NCBI RefSeq assembly: GCF_020731415.2
Contig: NZ_CP088273.1
Span: forward strand, 1,803,001 to 1,867,000
DNA length: 64,000 nucleotides
Direction: 5' to 3'
Origin: Phyllobacterium sp. T1293
Lineage (GTDB): Bacteria > Pseudomonadota > Alphaproteobacteria > Rhizobiales > Rhizobiaceae
Of this stretch, positions 26,813-34,671 are shown piece after piece. A program made the translations under genes and the position numbers. Position 1 is the stretch's first letter, and each line of letters begins with the position of its first letter. Below the pieces are notes generated by a model. That model saw nothing but the letters and a program-made list of their open reading frames with translations. It was not told where the DNA came from and searched no databases.

Positions 26813-26880
26813 ATATACGATACGTATGTGAAATAGACCGCGCAGGCATTGCCTGTCAAGTTGATATACGAAGCGTATAT
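26813..26880. promoter_or_regulatory. Twin palindromic operators between ridA-like and TetR genes
   Basis: Two copies of a 17-bp palindrome lie 51 bp apart: 26864-26880 is a perfect ATATACG-AAG-CGTATAT, and 26813-26829 matches with one base changed (ATATACG-ATA-CGTATGT). Both are followed by GAAAT. They lie between the divergent genes; the downstream one ends 15 bases before the TetR start codon. They fit TetR dimer operators controlling both genes. Confidence 0.85.
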
Positions 26881-26895
26881 GAAATTGAGGAAAGA

Positions 26896-27489
26896 ATGGT
26901 AAAACGACGGGCCGAGACGATGGAGGAAAACCGCATCAAGCTGATTGCGGCCGCACGAAAGGCATTTGCCGAAAAGGGTTACGCGGGCGCCTCGATGGAC
27001 GAACTGACCGCCGATGCCGGTCTTACCAGAGGGGCGCTCTATCACAATTTCGGCGATAAGCGGGGGCTTCTTGCGGCAGTTGTTGATCAGATCGATTCGG
27101 AAATGGCGGCCCGCGCGCAAGAGATCGGTGCCCGTGCTGGTGATGACTGGCAGGGTTTGCTTGACGAAGGCGCTGCCTACATCGAGATGGCGCTTGATCC
27201 GGAGGTTCAGCGCATTGTCCTGCTCGATGGCCCCGCCGTGTTGGGTGATCCTTCGCAATGGCCGAGCCAGAGCGGTTGCCTGCAAGCAACCAAGCAAATA
27301 GTGGAGCGTCTCACCGCACAGGGCATCCTCAAACCCGTTGACGCGGAAGCTGCGGCGCGGCTGCTCAATGGCGTTGCACTCAATGCGGCGCTCTGGATTG
27401 CTGCCAGTGACCATCCACAGGACGTGCTGCCAAAGGCCATCGAGGCGTTCCATGCACTGGCTGCCGGACTTCTTGTGAAATCCATCTGA
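26896..27489 (+). CDS. TetR-family repressor
   Basis: A 197-residue regulator. The N-terminal helix-turn-helix (AFAEKGYAGASMDELTADAGLTRGALYHNFGDKRGLL) is classic TetR; the C-terminal part is the ligand pocket. The start at 26896 has GAGGAAAG upstream; the frame is open to 26758, but that part contains the operators. It probably represses itself and the divergent ridA-like gene through the 17-bp palindromes. The effector is unknown. Confidence 0.92.
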   Translation: MVKRRAETMEENRIKLIAAARKAFAEKGYAGASMDELTADAGLTRGALYHNFGDKRGLLAAVVDQIDSEMAARAQEIGARAGDDWQGLLDEGAAYIEMALDPEVQRIVLLDGPAVLGDPSQWPSQSGCLQATKQIVERLTAQGILKPVDAEAAARLLNGVALNAALWIAASDHPQDVLPKAIEAFHALAAGLLVKSI

Positions 27490-27727
27490 ACAGCACCATT
27501 TCCGTGTGCATGAAACGACATAGGCAGACATGCGATGCGGGTCATGGTCCGCCCACTTGCAAATGACTACTAAATGCATTTAACTATTTGATTTTGCTTG
27601 ACTTTTTTTCTGATGATCCCTACTTGCTGGTTGTCAGTTGCGAAAAATACTGATGAGGCAATGACGATCTCATGCGCAGCGGACGTGCGGATTCGTCGAA
27701 CAAAATACTCCGCCCGGCGCTTATCTC

Positions 27728-28288
27728 ATGTCTCCAATTGCGATCATTGTCTTGGCAATCAGCATGTCTGTGGATGCGTTTGCGGTCTCGGTGGGCCGCG
27801 GAGCTGCGTTGGGGCGACCGCGCTTTTCCGAATCCATCCGGACAGGCGCGGTGTTCGGCATCGTTGAAGCAATTACACCGGTGATCGGCTGGGCGGCAGG
27901 CGTTGCTGCCAGCGGCTTTGTCCAGGCTATTGATCATTGGATTGCATTTGGACTTTTGGGAGCCGTCGGCTTTCGTATGCTGTATGCGGCCATGTCTCGG
28001 AAAGTGCAAACGGAAGAGCGCGTTGGAAACTCCGCCTATATGTTGCTTGCAACCGCTGTCGGAACCAGCCTTGACGCCATGGCGGTGGGTATCTCCCTCG
28101 CCTTCCTCAACGTGAACATATTGGTGATTGCGCTTGCAATTGGTATTGCAACCTTCCTGATGTCATCGGGCGGTATGCTGATAGGCCGGTTGATTGGCGA
28201 ACGGTTTGGCCGCGCGGCGGAAGCTGTCGCAGGTTTCGCGCTGATCATACTGGGCTCATCAATCCTGTTTGAGCATTTGACAGCCTAG
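27728..28288 (+). CDS. mntP: Manganese exporter MntP
   Basis: A 186-residue, six-helix inner-membrane Mn(II) efflux protein. Two inverted repeats are visible: [17 protein letters not shown] near residue 11 and [17 protein letters not shown] near residue 115, both with the conserved Asp-Ala of the family. No yybP-ykoY riboswitch was recognised upstream. A 22-bp direct repeat flanks the gene. Confidence 0.92.
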   Translation: MSPIAIIVLAISMSVDAFAVSVGRGAALGRPRFSESIRTGAVFGIVEAITPVIGWAAGVAASGFVQAIDHWIAFGLLGAVGFRMLYAAMSRKVQTEERVGNSAYMLLATAVGTSLDAMAVGISLAFLNVNILVIALAIGIATFLMSSGGMLIGRLIGERFGRAAEAVAGFALIILGSSILFEHLTA

Positions 28289-28483
28289 TTTGTCGGCCCG
28301 CCCCTCTTCATTTTGCGAAAAAGGCGGCCCAATGAACAGCCTTCTTGTCAAATCCATCTGAATTCCTGCGCTGATGCCTTGCGCGCCAAAATTGTTGCCA
28401 CAGATAATTTAGCGCTTGCAGGAGTTTGATGAAAACAAATAGACCTGCGGATAGCATTCATACTCGGCCTTATGGGGGGATAC

Positions 28484-29620
28484 ATGAAGGGTTACGTGAA
28501 CATTCTCGCGGGTGACCCCGCTCCCTGGTTTTACCAACGCACCTCGACCAATCCGCGGTACTCATTCAATACCGCCGGCGGTCGCTACATTGTCCTGTGT
28601 TTCTTCGGATCAGCTGCGCATGAACACAGCCGGGAGGCAATTCTGGCGGCATTCTCAAAAAGCCATCTCTTTGATGATGACAGAGCTTCTTTTTTTGGCG
28701 TGTCTGTTGACCTGATGGATGAGAAAGAAAAAAGAGTAGCTGACCGCTATCCGGGTTATCGGTTCTTCTGGGATTCTGATGGAACGGTAAGTCGGGCCTA
28801 TGGATCAATTCCGATTGACGCAAAATCCGGAAGCGGACCGGTACCGGTTCGGCAGCAATGGATGGTGCTCGACCCGACGATGCGCGTTCTCAAAGTCATC
28901 CCCTTTGCCATGGATCGCAGCGATATCAACGATGTTTTGTCTTATGTCGAGGGCTTGCCGCCAGTGGGCTGTTTCACAGGCATGGAGATGCAGGCACCCA
29001 TTATCATCCTTCCAAACGTTTTCGAGCCAGCGTTCTGTCAGAAATTGATTGATCTCTATGAGAAAGATGGAGGATCTGAATCCGGCTTCATGCGTGATGT
29101 TGGCGGCAAAACCGTGGAAATTCAGGATCATAACCACAAGCGCCGCAAGGATTATACCATTGAGGACCCGCAGATCATCACGCAGGCGCAGGATTTGATC
29201 AAACGCCGCATTCGACCAGAGATCGAAAAAGTGCATCAGTTTACCGTCACCCGCATGGAGCGTTACCTTGTCGGGTGCTATGCGGCTGAAGACGAGGCAC
29301 ATTTTCACGCCCATCGCGACAATACCACGAAGGCCACCGCTCACAGGCGTTTTGCCGTGTCGATTAATCTCAATAATGATTTTGACGGGGGCGAAGTGAG
29401 CTTTCCGGAATATGGCAGCAGAAGTTACAAGGCACCGGTCGGCGGCGCTGTTATCTTTTCCTGTTCCCTGTTGCATGCGGTATCAAAAGTTACGCGCGGC
29501 CGCCGCTATGCATTTTTGCCATTTCTTTACGATGACGCTGCTGCAAAAACCCGCGAAGCCAATGCTTCGTTTCTTTCAGACAATGATGCAGTTGCTGATC
29601 AAAGGGCCGTCAAAGCCTGA
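28484..29620 (+). CDS. Thioredoxin-fold/2OG-Fe(II) oxygenase fusion
   Basis: A 378-residue two-domain protein. Residues 1-150 resemble an AhpC/TSA-type peroxiredoxin fold (GRYIVLCFFGSAAHEHS), but the peroxidatic cysteine is absent from the expected place. Residues 165-365 form a prolyl-4-hydroxylase-like dioxygenase: iron ligands in HAHRDNTT (H-x-D) and a distal histidine in CSLLHAVSKVTRGRRYAFLPF, with the Arg for 2-oxoglutarate. I start it at the second ATG because GGGGGGA precedes it. The substrate is unknown. Confidence 0.8.
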   Translation: MKGYVNILAGDPAPWFYQRTSTNPRYSFNTAGGRYIVLCFFGSAAHEHSREAILAAFSKSHLFDDDRASFFGVSVDLMDEKEKRVADRYPGYRFFWDSDGTVSRAYGSIPIDAKSGSGPVPVRQQWMVLDPTMRVLKVIPFAMDRSDINDVLSYVEGLPPVGCFTGMEMQAPIIILPNVFEPAFCQKLIDLYEKDGGSESGFMRDVGGKTVEIQDHNHKRRKDYTIEDPQIITQAQDLIKRRIRPEIEKVHQFTVTRMERYLVGCYAAEDEAHFHAHRDNTTKATAHRRFAVSINLNNDFDGGEVSFPEYGSRSYKAPVGGAVIFSCSLLHAVSKVTRGRRYAFLPFLYDDAAAKTREANASFLSDNDAVADQRAVKA

Positions 29621-29648
29621 CTAGGCTCCCCATATTCCGTGTTCAAAG

Positions 29649-29678
29649 AAAAAGGCGGCCCATATGAGCCGCCTTTTT
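29649..29678. terminator. Bidirectional terminator
   Basis: A perfect 11-bp stem (29649-29659 with 29668-29678) with A-tract and T-tract flanks works in both directions. It serves the oxygenase gene (plus) and the BA14K-like gene (minus), whose stops face each other. Confidence 0.9.
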
Positions 29679-29699
29679 CATATCTGATGGGTCGTTATA

Positions 29700-30047
29700 T
29701 TAGAGACGGAAGATTGCCAGCGGATACCAGTAACCATCGCTGTGACGGCGATAGCCGCGGCGATATTCACGGTAGCCGCGATGGCCATTCCAGTAACCGG
29801 GACGTCCGCGGCGGTTGTCAAAACGAGGGCCACGGCGATCATCGCGGCGATCCCAGCGGCGGTCGTTACGACGATCCCAGCGGCGATTGTCGTAGCGGCG
29901 CTTTTCAATGTACTGCGCCTTTTCCACATTCGAAACCACTGGCGAGGTCTGCGAAGACACCGGCGCTGCATTCGAAGAAACGACCGAAGTCAATCCAACG
30001 AGAACCGCAAACAGTCCTGCGGTAAACAACGAAACAAGATTTTTCAT
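29700..30047 (-). CDS. BA14K-family secreted protein, shortened
   Basis: A 115-residue exported protein with a signal peptide (residues 1-27, ending SNA). A basic tract of D-R-R-W repeats follows, then GRPGYWNGHRGYREYRRGYR and RHSDGYWYPLA, the core of the BA14K immunoreactive family of Brucella. Family members I recall continue past PLAAFG with a glycine-rich stretch and a cysteine-containing tail; here the protein stops at PLAIFRL. This copy may be truncated or a short variant. Confidence 0.78.
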   Translation of the reverse strand: MKNLVSLFTAGLFAVLVGLTSVVSSNAAPVSSQTSPVVSNVEKAQYIEKRRYDNRRWDRRNDRRWDRRDDRRGPRFDNRRGRPGYWNGHRGYREYRRGYRRHSDGYWYPLAIFRL

Positions 30048-30204
30048 GAGTCACTCCTATCGATTCATACCTGCAATAGGTGCGCCTTCACTGATGAACA
30101 GAGTATGAACAGTTCGGCATGGAACTTTAATGTTACCTGCGCCGTTAGACCCGGTCTTTACAAGAGGAATTGGCAAATTAAACGCCGCCCCAAACAGGAA
30201 ATGA

Positions 30205-30420
30205 CTAAACAGCGCCTCCCGCCTGCTCCCTGCCCGCCCCATCCAGCAGTGCCTTCACCGACGCGATCCGTTCATCGGCAATGTCGCAGATGTATTGGAT
30301 TGCCGATTGTTGCCGCTCATTGTTGATATCGGTTGCGGCCATAAACAGCACTTCGACAAGGTATTTGACTTCGGTCAAAAGATTACAGGCATCAATGACT
30401 TTGCTTGATTCATTGCTCAT
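30205..30420 (-). CDS. Small helical protein of unknown function
   Basis: A 71-residue, mostly helical cytoplasmic protein (MSNESSKVIDACNLLTEVK). The start at 30420 is preceded by GAGGC; the open frame adds only four residues upstream. No family recognised. It faces away from the mini-XRE array across 170 bp. Confidence 0.55.
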   Translation of the reverse strand: MSNESSKVIDACNLLTEVKYLVEVLFMAATDINNERQQSAIQYICDIADERIASVKALLDGAGREQAGGAV

Positions 30421-30514
30421 AATAAGCCTCAATAAAAATGGATGATTCTTTAAATTTTATGCATATTTTTGGCTGCTGCCTGAACGTATGGAAGCGCGCA
30501 CAAAGACCTAATAA

Positions 30515-30543
30515 TTGCCTTAACCTTATACGTATTATATAAT
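30515..30543 (+). promoter_or_regulatory. Sigma-70 type promoter of the XRE array
   Basis: TTGCCT at 30515-30520 and a consensus TATAAT at 30538-30543 are separated by 17 bp, 48 bp ahead of the first mini-XRE gene. Confidence 0.6.
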
Positions 30544-30591
30544 CTTAGATGACCGCATTGGTCAATATAAAATACTCAAGGTTGATGAAAT

Positions 30592-30828
30592 ATGATAATC
30601 TCACCGGCTCAATGTCGTGCCGCACGCGCGCTAATTGGATGGTCGCAGGCGAAGCTGGCGGAAATAGCAAAAGTGGCACCGGCGACCATTGCGACCTTCG
30701 AAGCGGGAAAGCGCTTACCTTACGACCGAACGCTCGATGATCTCAAAGACGCGTTGACAGCCGAAGGCGTTATTTTTCTTGATGATGGCGCACTGACCGG
30801 TGGAGGCCAAGGCGTGAGGCTTAAATAG
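30592..30828 (+). CDS. Mini-XRE regulator 1 of 4
   Basis: A 78-residue protein that is little more than one XRE/Cro helix-turn-helix (RAARALIGWSQAKLAEIAKVAPATIATFEAG, residues 9-40). Its end (GVIFLDDGALTGGGQGVRLK) is shared in pattern by the next three genes. Such small XRE proteins usually bind DNA as dimers. It has its own promoter and is separated from gene 2 by 150 bp. Confidence 0.88.
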   Translation: MIISPAQCRAARALIGWSQAKLAEIAKVAPATIATFEAGKRLPYDRTLDDLKDALTAEGVIFLDDGALTGGGQGVRLK

Positions 30829-30978
30829 AACGATTGTCACAACAAAGGAGAAATAGCGCTACATCGCATTTTAGTAATCACAGCCAGGAATATTATTATC
30901 CCAACCATACAAACTGAATTTATTTATTGTCGATATAGACTTAGGTATAATACCAAAAACATTTACTATGAGGCCATA

Positions 30979-31227
30979 ATGCCTATTATCGGTAATCAGA
31001 TCAGAGCGGCGCGTTCACTCATCGGGATGGAGCAAATTGCTCTCGCCGAGAAGGCGGGCGTCAGCGCCAATACAATACGCAATATGGAAGCCTTCGGAGC
31101 CAACAGAGTGAAAGTGCGCACCGACACTCTGGATGCTGTGACGGATGCTCTCAGAGCAGAAGGTGTCATCTTCCAACAGGACGGCGAGACAACAGGCGGC
31201 GGTCCGGGTGTCAGATTAATCAAATGA
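30979..31227 (+). CDS. Mini-XRE regulator 2 of 4
   Basis: 82 residues with the XRE helix-turn-helix IRAARSLIGMEQIALAEKAG and a tail EGVIFQQDGETTGGGPGVRL. A TATAAT at 30946-30951 lies within a perfect 11-bp palindrome GGTATAATACC (30944-30954), a likely promoter with an overlapping operator. A protein binding it would block transcription of genes 2-4. Confidence 0.88.
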   Translation: MPIIGNQIRAARSLIGMEQIALAEKAGVSANTIRNMEAFGANRVKVRTDTLDAVTDALRAEGVIFQQDGETTGGGPGVRLIK

Positions 31228-31262
31228 ATTCTCGCAAACATTGACTTTGAGCCAAGCATTCC

Positions 31263-31496
31263 ATGATTACACCAGAACAAATACGTGGAGCGCGGGCAAT
31301 GCTGGGGCTGACGCAAGCAGAGCTAGCAAAGTTGGCCGGTCTCTCCACAACTGGCCTGAACAATATCGAACGGGGCGTAACCGATCCCAAGGCCTCCACA
31401 TTGCGCTCCATTCAATCGGTGCTTGAAGAGAAATCGATTGTCTTTCTCAGCCCGGGGCAAAATGCCAAAGGCGGCCCGGGCGTGAGGTTCAAATGA
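31263..31496 (+). CDS. Mini-XRE regulator 3 of 4
   Basis: 77 residues: helix-turn-helix RGARAMLGLTQAELAKLAGLS, then the shared pattern ending KGGPGVRFK. It starts 35 bp after gene 2 and is probably in the same transcript. Confidence 0.88.
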   Translation: MITPEQIRGARAMLGLTQAELAKLAGLSTTGLNNIERGVTDPKASTLRSIQSVLEEKSIVFLSPGQNAKGGPGVRFK

Positions 31497-31530
31497 TCGC
31501 GCTCGCAAAAGCCGCAACGGTGTTACGAAG

Positions 31531-31758
31531 ATGATCCGTGTCCAATGCAAAATGGCCCGTGTGGCCCTCGGACTTGGGGTGCGTGACCTCGCAGCACTCG
31601 CCCAAGTGTCATCAGATACAATCGCCCGACTGGAGCGTGGCGAGAAGCTGAAACCCGCCACTATATTGATTATCCGGACCGCTCTGGAGCAAGCGGGCGT
31701 TCTATTTGAAGCCGAGGGGGAAATGGTGGATGGTGGTCCGGGGGTAAGGCTAAAATAA
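31531..31758 (+). CDS. Mini-XRE regulator 4 of 4
   Basis: 75 residues: helix-turn-helix MARVALGLGVRDLAALAQVS, then AGVLFEAEGEMVDGGPGVRLK. It starts 34 bp after gene 3. Its stop faces that of the Panacea partner gene across 46 bp. Confidence 0.88.
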   Translation: MIRVQCKMARVALGLGVRDLAALAQVSSDTIARLERGEKLKPATILIIRTALEQAGVLFEAEGEMVDGGPGVRLK

Positions 31759-31804
31759 AGGCTTCGGTAATGTCCTGATCAAACTACGGACTGAATGACA
31801 ACAG

Positions 31805-32188
31805 CTATATATTGTTCGCGCTGGCATAGCGAATGATACGCAGCGGCGTTTCATCGGAGGTGTAAATGCCCGATGATATTCGCGCAAAAATAGCGGGACA
31901 GACATCTTCTTTCTTGATGAAGTAGTTTTGATCCACAAATCTGCCAATCCGGGCGGCAGAACTACAGTCAGCCATCCTATACAGCAGGTAGCTTGGCCGC
32001 CTGATAAACGGGTGATCGCCGACATCAAGGATACAGGCCGGATCATGAAACCTATTTGGTTTTATTGAAGTTACATTAATCAGCAGGCACTGGCCTTTGG
32101 AGCAGGGATTATTCATCAGAACAACGAGATGAAGGACCTCATTAATTGGCGCGAGAAGCGACGCCGCTCGATAAGGAATATACGGCAT
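31805..32188 (-). CDS. Small partner of the Panacea protein, candidate toxin
   Basis: A 127-residue protein of no named family that I can assign. A beta-rich first half (EVLHLVVLMNNPCSKGQCLL, then INVTSIKP, CILDVGDHPFIRRPSYLLYR) and a second half (FVDQNYFIKKEDVCPAIFARI) recall small uncharacterised proteins with an ILxxGDHPFIR motif that I associate with regulator genes. Its ATG follows the Panacea stop with no gap (TAA-ATG), so the two are translationally coupled. Toxin activity is inferred from this pairing only. Confidence 0.6.
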   Translation of the reverse strand: MPYIPYRAASLLAPINEVLHLVVLMNNPCSKGQCLLINVTSIKPNRFHDPACILDVGDHPFIRRPSYLLYRMADCSSAARIGRFVDQNYFIKKEDVCPAIFARISSGIYTSDETPLRIIRYASANNI

Positions 32189-32767
32189 TTATGCTGCCAG
32201 ATGGCTAGCAACAATCCTTCGTTCGTCTTGCAAATCCTTTGCACGCTCAACAGGATCAGATTTATCCAGCGCTGCAAAAATTGTAGCCAAATCAATCGGA
32301 ACGGAGCTTCCCTTCGGGTCCTTCCATTCCGGACAAAATTTATGCGTCCATTCGGCCAAATCAAATTGGTCAATATCCTTGAACTCATTCCAAGTTTCTT
32401 CAAGGATACGAATATCTGCCCTGCTTAATTCATCCAAATCCTCGTCTATAGTCACGTTTCGAGACAAGCGGATCTGATTTTTGTTTCGTGGCGAGATAAA
32501 CTCAAGCCACTGATCCTGACGAACGGGGGCAGCCCCATCGATATAATTGTAAGTATAGGAATTGACGGGGCCAAACGGCATTGAGGCGTAATTGTCGTTG
32601 ATTATTGGATGATCGCGCTTATCGATACTCCTACGATCGGCCAAGTAGACAAGTTTGGTCGCTTTAAGAATATTGATGGTTCCACCAGCCTTGACGGCAA
32701 AAAAAGCAACCACTTGGGCCGCCTTTCGCGTCTGAAACCAATCTGGAATTGCAGGAACATACAACAT
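32189..32767 (-). CDS. Panacea-domain (DUF4065/SocA-like) protein, candidate antitoxin
   Basis: A 192-residue protein with the Panacea fold over residues 14-150: VVAFFAVKAGGTINILKATK, LVYLADRRS, the HPIINDNYASMPFGPVNSYT block and the aspartate/GPV core typical of the family. Known Panacea proteins are antitoxins that neutralise unrelated small toxins encoded beside them; Caulobacter SocA is a related ClpXP adaptor. The gene ends exactly where its partner begins, and its promoter overlaps a palindrome. Confidence 0.85.
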   Translation of the reverse strand: MLYVPAIPDWFQTRKAAQVVAFFAVKAGGTINILKATKLVYLADRRSIDKRDHPIINDNYASMPFGPVNSYTYNYIDGAAPVRQDQWLEFISPRNKNQIRLSRNVTIDEDLDELSRADIRILEETWNEFKDIDQFDLAEWTHKFCPEWKDPKGSSVPIDLATIFAALDKSDPVERAKDLQDERRIVASHLAA

Positions 32768-32773
32768 GGGCAG

Positions 32774-32802
32774 AATATAGCGAAGAATTGGCCAATTGAA
32801 CA
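32774..32802 (-). promoter_or_regulatory. Promoter with 12-bp palindrome for the Panacea operon
   Basis: On the minus strand a TATATT -10 (32774-32779) and a TGTTCA -35 (32797-32802) are 17 bp apart and flank a perfect palindrome AATTGGCCAATT (32786-32797). It lies just before the Panacea start codon, suggesting autoregulation. Confidence 0.5.
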
Positions 32803-32871
32803 GTATACTTAGGTTGGAGACGCTTTTCGCATCCCTCAGAATAAAGTCGCGGTTATCGATTTAAGCCCACC

Positions 32872-33552
32872 CTACCCCCTTCCAATCTCCGCCGCTGTTG
32901 CCTCCAGCCCTGCCAATGCAAAGCGTTGAAAATGCGCGATGATGGCCGCCTGCGCTTCCGGGGCGGGAGAGGCCAGATCCGGCAGGACTTGTGCAACCAG
33001 TTGCCGGTTGCCGACCAGCAGCATGGCAATGGGTGAGATGACGCTGAGCAGGCAGCGTCCCACTGCCGGATGATCGGCAGGCACGCCAAGAATATCGGCC
33101 ACAAGCCCCGTTACCACCTGCTTTTTCGGTAGAATTTCCTGATGCAGCAGAACCGGAAATGCCGATGAGGGCGACAGAAGCTCGCGGCTCAGCACCCGTA
33201 ATACCCAGCTGGACGGCCCCGGCGCCGTGACTGCTCCGGCAACCAGCCCGATGAGGATTTTCAGCTTGTCGACGGAAGCCCCCGGCCCTTCGGCCAGCGC
33301 CACCAGCCGGTCATAGGTCAGGAGCTGCCGGTGGGCCTCCACCAGCACTTCGGCATAAAGCCCTTCAATCCCGCCATAATAATAGTTCACCGCCGCGGAA
33401 TTGCTTCCTGCCCGCTCGGCGATCTCCTTGCCGGTGGCGCGGTCAAAGCCTTTTTCGGCAAAGATTGCGCCCGCAGCCTCCAATATCTGCGCCTTGGTCG
33501 AGGCACCGTCTTCACGGCGTCCGGGAAGTTTTCGAGGTGTTTTGCGTATCAT
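32872..33552 (-). CDS. CecR-type TetR repressor
   Basis: A 226-residue TetR protein with N-terminal helix-turn-helix (IFAEKGFDRATGKEIAERAG, NSAAVNYYYGG) and a C-terminal domain like CecR/YbiH (DUF1956). In E. coli CecR represses ybhGFSR, the same genes that lie divergently here. A perfect TTGAA-A-TTCAA palindrome at 33595-33605 in the shared promoter region is the likely operator. Confidence 0.88.
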   Translation of the reverse strand: MIRKTPRKLPGRREDGASTKAQILEAAGAIFAEKGFDRATGKEIAERAGSNSAAVNYYYGGIEGLYAEVLVEAHRQLLTYDRLVALAEGPGASVDKLKILIGLVAGAVTAPGPSSWVLRVLSRELLSPSSAFPVLLHQEILPKKQVVTGLVADILGVPADHPAVGRCLLSVISPIAMLLVGNRQLVAQVLPDLASPAPEAQAAIIAHFQRFALAGLEATAAEIGRG

Positions 33553-33642
33553 AACAGCACTCTAGCCCAGATTTGAAATGATTGAAAGTTAAAATTGAAA
33601 TTCAAATTTGACTTAATGCATCGTGTGATTGTATGATGGCAC

Positions 33643-34671
33643 ATGAGCAAAATTCTTCGCATCCTCGTTCCACTTATTATTATCGCAGCGCTTGCCGGTG
33701 GTGCCTGGTGGTATTTCCATCGCCCCACGGACAAGGATGACCTGACGCTTTATGGCAATGTCGACCTGCGGCAGGCGTCGCTGGCTTTCAATGGCGCCGA
33801 GCGTATCGCCGAGGTGCTGGTTGAGGAAGGCGACATGGTGCGCAAGGGTCAGGTACTGGCCCGGCTCGATACCAGCCGCCTTGCGCCGCAGGTACAGCAG
33901 GCGGAAGCGACGGTTGCAGCCCAGCAAGCCGCCCTGCTCCAGTTGAAAAACGGCAGTCGCCCCGAGGAAATCGCCCAGTCGCGCGCCAATCTGGAGTCGG
34001 CACAGGCCGATGCACAAAATGCCAAGGCGCAGTTTGAGCGCATACGCGTGTTGACCGCCAATGCCACCTCAAGCAAGCAGGACCTGGATACGGCCAAAGC
34101 TGCGGCGGCGGTCGCCGATGCCAAGGTGGATGTGGCAAAGAGTGCGCTTGATCTTGCCATTGCCGGGCCGCGTGTTGAGGAAATCAGCCAGAGCGAGGCG
34201 CAGTTGCGCGGCAGCGAGGCGCAGCTTGCACTTGTACATCAGCAACTGGTCGATGCGGCATTGCTTGCGCCCTTTGATGGTGTGGTGCGCTCGCGGCTGA
34301 TGGAACCCGGCGAAATGGCTGCGCCCAGCAAGCCGGTGTTTTCGCTGGCCACGCGCGGCGTAAAATGGGTGCGCACCTACGTGTCGGAAACCAATCTTGG
34401 TCATTTGCGCTCGGGCATGCGGGCCAAAATCACCACGGACAGTTTCCCGGACAGGCCGCTTGATGGCTGGGTAGGCTTTATCTCGCCTGTCGCCGAGTTC
34501 ACGCCGAAAACCGTAGAGACAACGGATTTGCGCACCAGTCTTGTTTATGAAGTCCGCATTTTTGTTGACGACACCAAGGATGTGCTGCGGTTGGGCATGC
34601 CCGCTACGGTTGAGCTTTTGCCGGGTGAAGCTCCTCACGCAGCCACACCCGAAGCGGACGCCAAACCATGA
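33643..34671 (+). CDS. HlyD-type periplasmic adaptor of ABC exporter (YbhG-like)
   Basis: A 342-residue membrane-fusion protein with an N-terminal anchor (residues 5-23), split biotinyl-lipoyl halves, a coiled-coil hairpin (about residues 85-195, with QVQQAEATVAAQQAALLQLK) and a beta-barrel C-terminus. It links an inner-membrane transporter to the outer membrane. It overlaps the next gene by 4 bases and heads the four-gene operon. Confidence 0.88.
   Translation: MSKILRILVPLIIIAALAGGAWWYFHRPTDKDDLTLYGNVDLRQASLAFNGAERIAEVLVEEGDMVRKGQVLARLDTSRLAPQVQQAEATVAAQQAALLQLKNGSRPEEIAQSRANLESAQADAQNAKAQFERIRVLTANATSSKQDLDTAKAAAAVADAKVDVAKSALDLAIAGPRVEEISQSEAQLRGSEAQLALVHQQLVDAALLAPFDGVVRSRLMEPGEMAAPSKPVFSLATRGVKWVRTYVSETNLGHLRSGMRAKITTDSFPDRPLDGWVGFISPVAEFTPKTVETTDLRTSLVYEVRIFVDDTKDVLRLGMPATVELLPGEAPHAATPEADAKP

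Noticed and set aside
27490..27727. Manganese riboswitch upstream of mntP
   Set aside because: The yybP-ykoY core was not recognised. A palindrome AAATGCATTT (27572-27581) is present but too short to call.
30592..31758. CRISPR or tandem DNA repeat
   Set aside because: The similarity among the four units is at protein level with divergent DNA; spacers and direct repeats are absent.
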